A DNA stretch of 64,000 nucleotides. It comes from Actinomycetes bacterium (GTDB lineage Bacteria > Actinomycetota > Actinomycetes > Mycobacteriales > Mycobacteriaceae). Positions within the stretch are counted from its first letter, which is position 1. Each line of letters begins with the position of its first letter. The position numbers were made by a program, and so were the translations under genes. Under the pieces are notes generated by a model. That model ran no database searches, was not told where the DNA came from, and worked only from the letters and a program-made list of their open reading frames with translations. The DNA lies in contig JAHZJB010000109.1 of the NCBI GenBank assembly GCA_022601135.1, positions 1 to 64,000 on the forward strand. The letters are read 5' to 3'. This document shows, in pieces, positions 58,206-64,000 of this stretch.

Positions 58206-59402
58206 ATGGCATACGACGTCGCCCGGGTGCGGGGATTGCACCCGTCGCTGGGCGATGGCTGGGTGCACATGGACGCCCAGAACGGCATGCTCCTCCCCGA
58301 CGCCGTCAGCCGCGCCGTCTCCACTGCTTTCCGGGGTTCGATGCCCACGCCGTCGGGTCCACATCCATCGGCCCAGCGCAGTGCGGCCGTACTCGATGCG
58401 GCCCGCCGGGCGATAGCGGACCTGGTCAACGGCGAACCTTCCGGAGTGGTGTTGGGTGCCGATCGGGCGATACTGCTGACGTCGCTGGCCGACGCCGCCT
58501 CCGCCCGTGTCGGGCTGGGGTACGAGGTGGTGGTGACCCGGCTCGATGACGAGGCGAACATCGCACCATGGTTGCGCGCCGCCGACCGGTACGGCGCCAA
58601 GACGAAGTGGGCCGAGGTCGACATCGAAACCGGTGAGCTGCCGACCTTCCAGTGGGAAGGCCTGGTGACCGGGCCGACCCGCCTGGTCGCCGTGGCTTCT
58701 GCCTCGTCGACGTTGGGCGCCGTGACCGAGCTTCGCGAGGTCACCAAATTGGTGCACGAGGTCGGTGGACTCGTCATCGTGGACCATTCGGCTGCGGCAC
58801 CGTACCGGCTCATCGACATCCATGAGATCGATGCCGATGTGGTCGCGGTCAATGCTGTTGCCTGGGGTGGCCCGCCGATCGGGGCCCTGGTATTTCGCGA
58901 TGCGTCCGTTATCGATACGTTCAGGTCGGTGTCGCTGAACCCGCACGCCACCGGCCCGGAACGCCTGGAGCTCGGATCCCACCAATTCGGGATGCTCGCC
59001 GGTGTGGTCGCCAGCATCGAATACCTTGCGAACCTGGATGATTCCGCCGAGGGCTCCCGTCGTGAGCGACTCGCGGTCTCGATGCGTTCGTCGTCGGCCT
59101 ACCTCAGTGGATTGTTCGATTACCTGCTGGCGTCGCTAGGCTCGCTGCCCACGGTAACGGTGATCGGGAGCCCGGAAGCGCGCATACCGGTGCTGAGTTT
59201 CGTGATCGACAACGTTCCCGCCGAACGCGTCGTGCAACGCCTGGCCGACAACGGCATCCTGGCCACAGCCAACGCGCCTTCACGCGTTCTGGACCTGATC
59301 GGCGTCAGCGACATCGGTGGGGCGGTGACCATCGGTCTGGCCCACTACAGCACCGCCGCCGAGGTCGACCAGCTGGTGCGGGCGCTCGCGTCGCTCGGCT
59401 GA
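58206..59402 (+). CDS. Class V aminotransferase-like protein lacking the PLP lysine
   Basis: A 398-residue protein with the fold of cysteine desulfurases/class V aminotransferases (Rv3778c type). It has [24 protein letters not shown] and [12 protein letters not shown], but the position of the Schiff-base lysine (normally SAHKW) reads NAVAW, with alanine at residue 219. Cofactor binding by aldimine is therefore not expected, and this may be a non-catalytic or altered enzyme. The ATG at 58206 follows GGTGGGGTGG. It is flanked by a gene remnant upstream. Confidence 0.88.
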   Translation: MAYDVARVRGLHPSLGDGWVHMDAQNGMLLPDAVSRAVSTAFRGSMPTPSGPHPSAQRSAAVLDAARRAIADLVNGEPSGVVLGADRAILLTSLADAASARVGLGYEVVVTRLDDEANIAPWLRAADRYGAKTKWAEVDIETGELPTFQWEGLVTGPTRLVAVASASSTLGAVTELREVTKLVHEVGGLVIVDHSAAAPYRLIDIHEIDADVVAVNAVAWGGPPIGALVFRDASVIDTFRSVSLNPHATGPERLELGSHQFGMLAGVVASIEYLANLDDSAEGSRRERLAVSMRSSSAYLSGLFDYLLASLGSLPTVTVIGSPEARIPVLSFVIDNVPAERVVQRLADNGILATANAPSRVLDLIGVSDIGGAVTIGLAHYSTAAEVDQLVRALASLG

Positions 59403-59421
59403 GGTCGACCGTCCAGAGCCG

Positions 59422-60405
59422 CTAGTCCAGCCGCAGTAGCACTTTGCCCGACACGTCGCCGGACGCCAGCAACTCGTGGGCGGCCTGCGCCTCGGCCATC
59501 GGGAACTCTGCTCCGATCACCGGCCGCACCAGGCCCTCGGCCACCATCGGCCAAACGTCGTCGACCACCCTGGCGACGATGTCGGTCTTGCCGCCGGGGC
59601 CATCGACCGGGCGCGACCGCAGCGCGGTGGCGAGGATGCCGGCGCGTTTGGCGAGCAGCTTGCCGATGTTGAGCTCGGCTTTCGCCCCGCCTTGCATGCC
59701 GATGATCACCAGGCGGCCGTCGTCGGCGAGCGCGTCGACGTTGCGATCCAGATAGGCCGCCCCGATGATGTCGAGGACCACGTCGGCACCCGGATGATTC
59801 CCGCCGGCGTTGCGAACCACCTCGACGAAATCCTCGTTGCGGTAGTCGATGGTGATCTCGGCGCCAAGCTCAGCGCATAGGTCGAGTTTGTTTCGGGAGC
59901 CCGCGGTGACGGCGACTCGGCAGTTCAGCGCGCGAGCCACCTGAATGGCGTGCGTGCCGATACCGCTGGCCCCGCCGTGGACGAGGAGCAGCTGGGACGC
60001 GCGCAGGCCGGCGGTCATCACCAGGTTCGACCACACGGTGCAGGCGACCTCGGGAAGCGCCGCCGCGTGCGGCAACGCGACGCCCCCGGGTAAGGGAAGA
60101 ACCTGGCCGGCGGGAACGGTCACGTATTCGGCGTAACCGCCGCCGGCCAGCAGTGCACAGACCTGCTGTCCTGGCGACCATTGCGTGATCCGGTCGCCGA
60201 CGGCTTCGATCGTCCCCGAAACTTCGAGGCCGATGATCTCGCTGGCGCCGGCCGGGGGCGGGTACTTGCCTGCGGCTTGCAGCAAGTCGGCTCGGTTGAC
60301 TCCGGCAGCCGTGACCTTGATGAGAACTTCACCAGCTGCGGGCGCGACGTCCGGCACGGGTCGCCAGGCCAGTCGGCCCGGGGATTCGTCCACGATCGCA
60401 AGCAC
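59422..60405 (-). CDS. NAD(P)H quinone oxidoreductase, MDR superfamily
   Basis: A 327-residue zinc-free medium-chain reductase of the zeta-crystallin/QOR group (Rv3777 type). Domain features are GVNRADLLQAAGKYPPP, ALLAGGGYAEYVTVP, the nucleotide site LLVHGGASGIGTHAIQVA and GADVVLDIIGA. It uses NADPH to reduce quinones or similar electrophiles; the true substrate is not known. Convergent with the aminotransferase-like gene, 19 bases apart. Confidence 0.92.
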   Translation of the reverse strand: MLAIVDESPGRLAWRPVPDVAPAAGEVLIKVTAAGVNRADLLQAAGKYPPPAGASEIIGLEVSGTIEAVGDRITQWSPGQQVCALLAGGGYAEYVTVPAGQVLPLPGGVALPHAAALPEVACTVWSNLVMTAGLRASQLLLVHGGASGIGTHAIQVARALNCRVAVTAGSRNKLDLCAELGAEITIDYRNEDFVEVVRNAGGNHPGADVVLDIIGAAYLDRNVDALADDGRLVIIGMQGGAKAELNIGKLLAKRAGILATALRSRPVDGPGGKTDIVARVVDDVWPMVAEGLVRPVIGAEFPMAEAQAAHELLASGDVSGKVLLRLD

Positions 60406-60497
60406 TCGGCCAACGCTACTAGGCTGGGGAAACAGCCCATACCTTCCACCCCCGGGCGCGCCGTCGAAAAAGATCCGGCGCGTTTAGACTGTCCCGC

Positions 60498-60584
60498 GGT
60501 GGCGTGGCAGAGCGGCCTAATGCACTCGCCTTGAAAGCGAGAGTCGGCTAACACCGACCGGGGGTTCAAATCCCTCCGCCACCG
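60498..60584 (+). tRNA. tRNA-Ser (anticodon TGA)
   Basis: An 87-base cloverleaf with acceptor GGTGGCG pairing with CGCCACC, anticodon stem CTCGC/GCGAG with loop CTTGAAA (anticodon TGA), a long variable arm (GTCGGCTAACACCGAC) as in serine tRNAs, and the T-loop GGGGGTTCAAATCCC. Discriminator G. No CCA is encoded. Confidence 0.96.
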
Positions 60585-60596
60585 CAGGCATGCGGT

Positions 60597-60653
60597 CGAA
60601 ACTGAAGTTGTGCTCGTCTTTTCGCACGGAACTAGCGCACAAGCTCAGTTTCG
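60597..60653. terminator. Inverted repeat between tRNA-Ser and echA21
   Basis: Arms CGAAACTGAAGTTGTGC (60597-60613) and GCACAAGCTCAGTTTCG (60637-60653) pair in 15 of 17 positions around a 23-base loop that contains CTTTTCG. It lies 12 bases after the tRNA and 20 bases beyond the echA21 stop, so it may terminate both convergent transcripts. Confidence 0.55.
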
Positions 60654-60673
60654 AACAAAGGGGCCAGACCGGG

Positions 60674-61498
60674 CTATTCCCCGGTGAAGTTCGCCGCCCG
60701 CTTCTCGAACATGGCGGTGATGCCCTCAGTCAAGTCTTTGGAAGCCAGGAACGCCGCGTTCCACGCTGCGACGTAGCGCAGGCTGGCCGATACGCCAGCG
60801 GTGCGTTGCTCGTCGAGCACGTCCTTGATGCCGTTGACCGCCAACGGAGGGTTTGCCGCGATCTCGGCGGCGGTGGCGCGCGCGGCGGCCAGCGATGCCT
60901 CGGCGTCGGCGTAGACGTCGTTGACCAGGCCGATCTTCTCGGCGCGGGCAGCGTCGATGTTCTTGCCGGTCAAGGCGAGTTCGCGTAGATGGCCGTCGGA
61001 CAGGATAAGCGGCAGCCGGGCCAGCGAACCGACGTCAGCGACCATCGCCAGCTTGACCTCTCGTACGGAGAACTTCGCGTCGGCGCTCGCGTAACGAATG
61101 TCGACCGCGGAGATCAGGTCGACGCCGCCGCCAATGCACCATCCCTGCACCGAAGCGATCGTCGGTGTACGGCAGTCGGCAACCGCCGTGATGGCCTGCT
61201 GCATCGACGTGAGCTTCGCGTGGAACTCCGCGCGTGGCTTGGCCAGCGCACCCTCGGCCATCATCGGTGAAAGCGTCCCGCCCATCGCCGCCAGGTCGAG
61301 GCCGTAGCTGAAGTTGCGGCCAGAACCGGTCAGGACGATGGCCCGCGCCTCGGGGTCGGCGTCCAACTCGGCGAAGACCACCGGGAGTTCATCCCAGAAT
61401 GCCGGGCCCATCGCGTTGCCCTTGCCCGGAACGATCAGCATCACCTCGGCAATGCCGTCGGCGATGTCGATGGAAACTGATTCGTATGCGTTGCCCAT
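60674..61498 (-). CDS. echA21: Crotonase-family protein EchA21, dienoyl-CoA isomerase-like
   Basis: A 274-residue crotonase-fold enzyme (Rv3774 type). It has the three acidic catalytic positions of delta3,5-delta2,4-dienoyl-CoA isomerases: Asp in IGGGVDLISAVDIRY, Glu in SVREVKL and Asp in VADVGSLARLP. That pattern favours isomerase over simple hydratase activity, in unsaturated fatty acid beta-oxidation. The CoA-binding segment is GRNFSYGLDLAAMGG. It is convergent with the tRNA-Ser gene. The biochemical call is inference from motifs. Confidence 0.88.
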   Translation of the reverse strand: MGNAYESVSIDIADGIAEVMLIVPGKGNAMGPAFWDELPVVFAELDADPEARAIVLTGSGRNFSYGLDLAAMGGTLSPMMAEGALAKPRAEFHAKLTSMQQAITAVADCRTPTIASVQGWCIGGGVDLISAVDIRYASADAKFSVREVKLAMVADVGSLARLPLILSDGHLRELALTGKNIDAARAEKIGLVNDVYADAEASLAAARATAAEIAANPPLAVNGIKDVLDEQRTAGVSASLRYVAAWNAAFLASKDLTEGITAMFEKRAANFTGE

Positions 61499-61551
61499 GG
61501 TGAACGAGGCTAGTCAAGGATGACCGAGGGTCGCCCATCAGGTCAGCCGAG

Positions 61552-62007
61552 TCAACCTCCCAGCAGGACGTCGCTGACCGTGGCGCTGGGCAGAAACTGG
61601 CAGGCTGCTTCCGCCAGGATCTGCCCGACGAATTCGCCGTCTGGGCCCAACGGGTTGTTGTCTTGGGCGAGGATCTCCCGGACCACCGCCAGTCGGGTGG
61701 CTTCGTCGAGGTCGCTGAATTCCCCGCATCTCATGGTCAGCGCATTCGCGGGGGCAGGGACCTCGGGGAGGCTGGTGTTGCGGGTGGGTAGGGGAATGTT
61801 CGGGAGCGTGATCTCGGGCAGTCCCGGAATAGTCGGCGCCCGGCTGCCGGTGGTGGGAGCCGACGTCAGTGGTGGGCCAGGTTCGGTGGTCTGGGCCACG
61901 GCGCCCTCGGTGGTGCGCTGGCATGCGGGGATCAGGCCGAGAACCACTCCGGCACCGAGGAGGACGGTCGCCGCGGTGGCCCGGGCATGCGTGTTCATCC
62001 TGGCCAC
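61552..62007 (-). CDS. Small putative lipoprotein
   Basis: A 151-residue exported protein. A hydrophobic signal ends in GLIPAC, a plausible lipobox. A low-complexity Pro/Thr linker follows, then a compact C-terminal domain with two cysteines (MRCGEFSDLDEATRLAVVRE, EAACQFLPSATVSDVL) of a type common among mycobacterial lipoproteins. Function is unknown; the helix-and-disulfide pattern recalls small acid-stress chaperones but that is speculative. It is 53 bases upstream of echA21 and co-directional. Confidence 0.72.
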   Translation of the reverse strand: MARMNTHARATAATVLLGAGVVLGLIPACQRTTEGAVAQTTEPGPPLTSAPTTGSRAPTIPGLPEITLPNIPLPTRNTSLPEVPAPANALTMRCGEFSDLDEATRLAVVREILAQDNNPLGPDGEFVGQILAEAACQFLPSATVSDVLLGG

Positions 62008-62016
62008 GATAGGCCG

Positions 62017-62499
62017 CTAGAGGCGTTCGAGATAGAAATACAGGTGGCGCGGCGTGCCCGAGCTGGTGTCCAGCGCTCCCTTGCCGTTCATGATGCCGAT
62101 CATCGTGTTGTCGTCGACGACCTTGAAGTGGTCGTGCACCGGCTTGCCGTCGTAGACCATCGAGCCGACCATCTCGCCGCGAAACTCCTCCATCCACAGG
62201 CTGGCCTCGCCGTTCATCGCCTCGGTGTTGGAGAACTTGGTGCCGTCGGCGTCGATGCAGACCAGTGGCTTGGCGTCGGTGGCGGAGTGGAACGTCTTGC
62301 CGAACCAGTTCAGTCGCTTCATGAACCCATTGGCTTTGTGCCCGGTGTGGAACTCTCCGCCCTTCCACTCCCCGATCATGAAGGCGAGGTCTGCGGGTGG
62401 GAGTGCGGCCCAGAACTCGTCGAGCTCGGCATCGGCGATGTGGTCGCTGCGTCCCTTGAGTGCGGTGAACGTGGCGCGGGCATCGGAGGTTGACGTCAT
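62017..62499 (-). CDS. GXWXG/DUF4334-family protein
   Basis: A 160-residue cytoplasmic protein with the GXWXG motif (MIGEWKGGEFHTGH) in the N-terminal half and a DUF4334 C-terminal domain (VYDGKPVHDHFKVVDDNTMIGIMNGK, then RHLYFYLERL). The ATG at 62499 overlaps the hisC2 stop by 4 bases, which decides it over the longer start at 62526. No function is assigned to the family. It is coupled with hisC2. Confidence 0.85.
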   Translation of the reverse strand: MTSTSDARATFTALKGRSDHIADAELDEFWAALPPADLAFMIGEWKGGEFHTGHKANGFMKRLNWFGKTFHSATDAKPLVCIDADGTKFSNTEAMNGEASLWMEEFRGEMVGSMVYDGKPVHDHFKVVDDNTMIGIMNGKGALDTSSGTPRHLYFYLERL

Positions 62500-63563
62500 C
62501 GTTGCCTTTCCTGTCTGGCGATCCAATGTTTGGCGAAAGCGAGGAATGCGTCGTTCTCCTCAGGGGAGGCCACCGTGACCCGTGCGCCGTCCTGACCGTA
62601 CGGCCGAACGATGACGCGGTCGTTCGCGGCATCGGTGGCGAAGCGTTGCGCGTTGTCGACCAGGGGAAGCCAGACGAAGTTGGCCTGTGAAGGCGGCACC
62701 AGGTATCCGGCGTCGCGCAGGGCCGTGGTGACTCTGGTGCGCTGGGCGACGACGGCGTCGGTGCGGGCGAGCAACTCGTCGGCAGCGTCCAGGCAGGCGA
62801 TCGCGGCGGCCTGGGAGATGCTGGTGGCCGAGAACGGCACATAGACCTTGGACAGCGCGGAAATGATGTCCGGATCTCCCACGGCGTAGCCGACGCGCAA
62901 CCCGGCGAGCCCGTAGGCCTTCGAAAACGTCCGCAAGACAACGACATTGCCGTGTGCGCGCACCAGCCCGAAGCTATCGGGGGCCAGGCCGTCGCGGACG
63001 TACTCGATGTAGGCCTCATCGAGCACCACCAGAATGTGCGACGGCACCGCCTCAATGAACCGGGCCAGGGCATCAGGGTCGACCACCGTGCTGGTGGGAT
63101 TGTTCGGGTTGCACACGAAGATCAACCGGGTGCGCTCGGTGATCGCGGCGGCCATCGCGGCCAGGTCGAAGGCGTGGTCGGTCAGGGGCACTTGCACCGC
63201 GGTGGCCCCGGCGGTGCGAACCTGCAGGGGGTAGATCTCGAAGCTGCGCCAGCCGAAGAGCACCTCGTCGCCGACGGTCGCGGCGATCTGGATCAGCTGC
63301 TGGCACAGGCTGACCGAGCCACACCCGACCGAGATGTGCTCCGGCGCGAAATGGACGTGCTTGGCCAGGCGCTCCTTGAGTTCGACGCTGCCGTTGTCGG
63401 GATAGCGGTTGATCCCGCCGGTTGCCTTTACGATGGCGGCGCGAACGCTGGGCAGCGGACCGTGCACGGTCTCGTTGCTCGCGATCTTGATCGCCCCGGG
63501 CACCGTCTTGCCCGGCGTGTAGGCGGGTAGATCGGCGAGTTCGGGGCGCAGACGGGCGGGCAC
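62496..63563 (-). CDS. hisC2: Aromatic/histidinol-phosphate aminotransferase
   Basis: PLP-dependent aminotransferase of the HisC/Pat type (Rv3772). The N-terminus has NETVHGPLPSV, the substrate-binding block VCNPNNPTSTVV, the cofactor Asp182 and Tyr185 in LDEAYIEY, the PLP lysine Lys215 in TFSKAYGLAGLRVGY, and the C-terminal VIVRPYGQDGARVTV. The 355 residues match. In this clade aromatic aminotransferase (Pat) activity is as likely as the histidinol-phosphate step; with pheA near 0.5 kb it could complete phenylalanine synthesis. GTG start. Confidence 0.93.
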   Translation of the reverse strand: MPARLRPELADLPAYTPGKTVPGAIKIASNETVHGPLPSVRAAIVKATGGINRYPDNGSVELKERLAKHVHFAPEHISVGCGSVSLCQQLIQIAATVGDEVLFGWRSFEIYPLQVRTAGATAVQVPLTDHAFDLAAMAAAITERTRLIFVCNPNNPTSTVVDPDALARFIEAVPSHILVVLDEAYIEYVRDGLAPDSFGLVRAHGNVVVLRTFSKAYGLAGLRVGYAVGDPDIISALSKVYVPFSATSISQAAAIACLDAADELLARTDAVVAQRTRVTTALRDAGYLVPPSQANFVWLPLVDNAQRFATDAANDRVIVRPYGQDGARVTVASPEENDAFLAFAKHWIARQERQR

Positions 63564-63658
63564 CCGACCAGTTTATGGTCCGCGCCGACCGGCGATCGCA
63601 TCTGCTTTGCCTCCCGTGGTGGCCGCTGTGTACGCTCATCCCTCGGCGGTAAACGTCG

Positions 63659-63747
63659 GGAGGCGTGCCAGAGCGGCCGAATGGGACTCACTGCTAATGA
63701 GTTGTCCCTCTTAAAGGGGACCGGAGGTTCAAATCCTCTCGCCTCCG
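63659..63747 (+). tRNA. tRNA-Ser (anticodon GCT)
   Basis: An 89-base serine tRNA. Acceptor GGAGGCG pairs with CGCCTCC, the anticodon stem ACTCA/TGAGT carries loop CTGCTAA (anticodon GCT), the long variable arm is GTCCCTCTTAAAGGGGAC, and the T-loop is GGAGGTTCAAATCCTC. Discriminator G; no encoded CCA. Confidence 0.96.
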
Positions 63748-63793
63748 CGGACACCAGTCGGTTTCGCCGACGTAGACAACTGGACATGTGCAT

Positions 63794-63866
63794 GCGCCCG
63801 TAGCTCAACGGATAGAGCATCTGACTACGGATCAGAAGGTTAGGGGTTCGAATCCCTTCGGGCGCG
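63794..63866 (+). tRNA. tRNA-Arg (anticodon ACG)
   Basis: A 73-base tRNA. Acceptor GCGCCCG pairs with CGGGCGC, the anticodon stem TCTGA/TCAGA has loop CTACGGA (anticodon ACG), and the T-arm is AGGGGTTCGAATCCCT. Discriminator G. It lies 46 bases after the tRNA-Ser gene. tRNA-Arg genes are common integration targets, but no integrase is visible in this window. Confidence 0.96.
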
Positions 63867-63907
63867 CCATCTCGTTTTTCTCCACCGGGCGCTGCGCGGG
63901 TAGCGAA

Positions 63908-64000
63908 TTAACTCTTGCGAACCTTCGTCAGTAGTTCGAGCACGGACAGTTGGGAGTAACCGGCTGTACGTTCATCGGCCACGTGGCGCCCCGCAGCCGG
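63908..64000 (-). CDS. 3' end of a gene running off the window
   Basis: In the minus frame, 30 codons without a stop run from the window edge to TAA at 63908-63910, ending ADERTAGYSQLSVLELLTKV then RKS. The third-position composition fits a coding end. The protein is unrecognised; the beginning lies outside. No function is claimed. Confidence 0.4.
   Translation of the reverse strand, partial: PAAGRHVADERTAGYSQLSVLELLTKVRKS

Overview
The window reads as a chromosome segment of a mycobacterium, most likely a rapid grower or near relative. It is GC-rich, uses many GTG starts and 4-base ATGA/GTGA overlaps, and carries almost the whole mycolic acid-arabinogalactan biosynthesis locus in the order known from M. 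tuberculosis Rv3838c back to Rv3772. Gene names rest on remembered family sequences and on motifs; no database search was run.

Layout. 1-7.6 kb: pheA and a phosphoglycerate mutase-like gene, then on the minus strand a secreted cutinase, an MscS channel, a zincin-like protein and a proline-rich septum-formation protein, then serS with a DUF5718 partner. 7.6-13.7 kb: a small PH-like protein and an unusual metallo-beta-lactamase-fold/Rieske fusion, two tandem PlsC-type acyltransferases with a HAD phosphatase, and a peptidoglycan amidase with LGFP repeats. 13.8-25.7 kb: erp, then glf-glfT2-PAP2-ubiA-aftB (galactan polymerisation, decaprenyl-phosphoribose supply, terminal arabinosylation), fbpA, fbpD, a DUF732 lipoprotein and culp6. 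25.8-34.8 kb: fadD32-pks13-accD4, which condense mycolic acids. 34.8-39.2 kb: a non-canonical insert (DUF4331, PAS-GGDEF, amidase, crotonase). 39.2-53.7 kb, minus strand: dprE1-dprE2-aftA-embC-embA-embB with a GtrA-family gene upstream, making decaprenyl-phosphoarabinose and polymerising arabinan. 53.8-57.9 kb: a Ddn-like reductase, a PNPOx-like protein, and the bpa-wzt-glfT1-wzm run that starts and exports galactan. 58-64 kb: a class V aminotransferase-like protein, a quinone oxidoreductase, three tRNAs, echA21, a lipoprotein, a DUF4334 protein, hisC2 and a partial gene at the edge.

Together the genes form a near-complete pathway. UbiA, the PAP2 phosphatase and DprE1/DprE2 make the arabinose donor. 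Glf, GlfT1 and GlfT2 make galactan, Wzm/Wzt export it, and AftA, EmbA/B/C and AftB add arabinan. FadD32, Pks13 and AccD4 make mycolates, and antigen 85 transfers them.

The most notable observation is a set of in-frame amber (TAG) codons inside otherwise intact conserved coding sequence: in embC (54 codons before a normal C-terminus), in fbpD (22 codons before a normal C-terminus), and in a short 3' remnant between bpa and the aminotransferase gene. Several other genes end at TAG in the expected place, so TAG is still a stop here. These are mutations, sequence errors or readthrough sites. Other leads are the MBL-Rieske fusion, a class V aminotransferase without its PLP lysine, a crotonase without its second glutamate, an accessory insert with an apparently intact diguanylate cyclase, and several strong hairpins.
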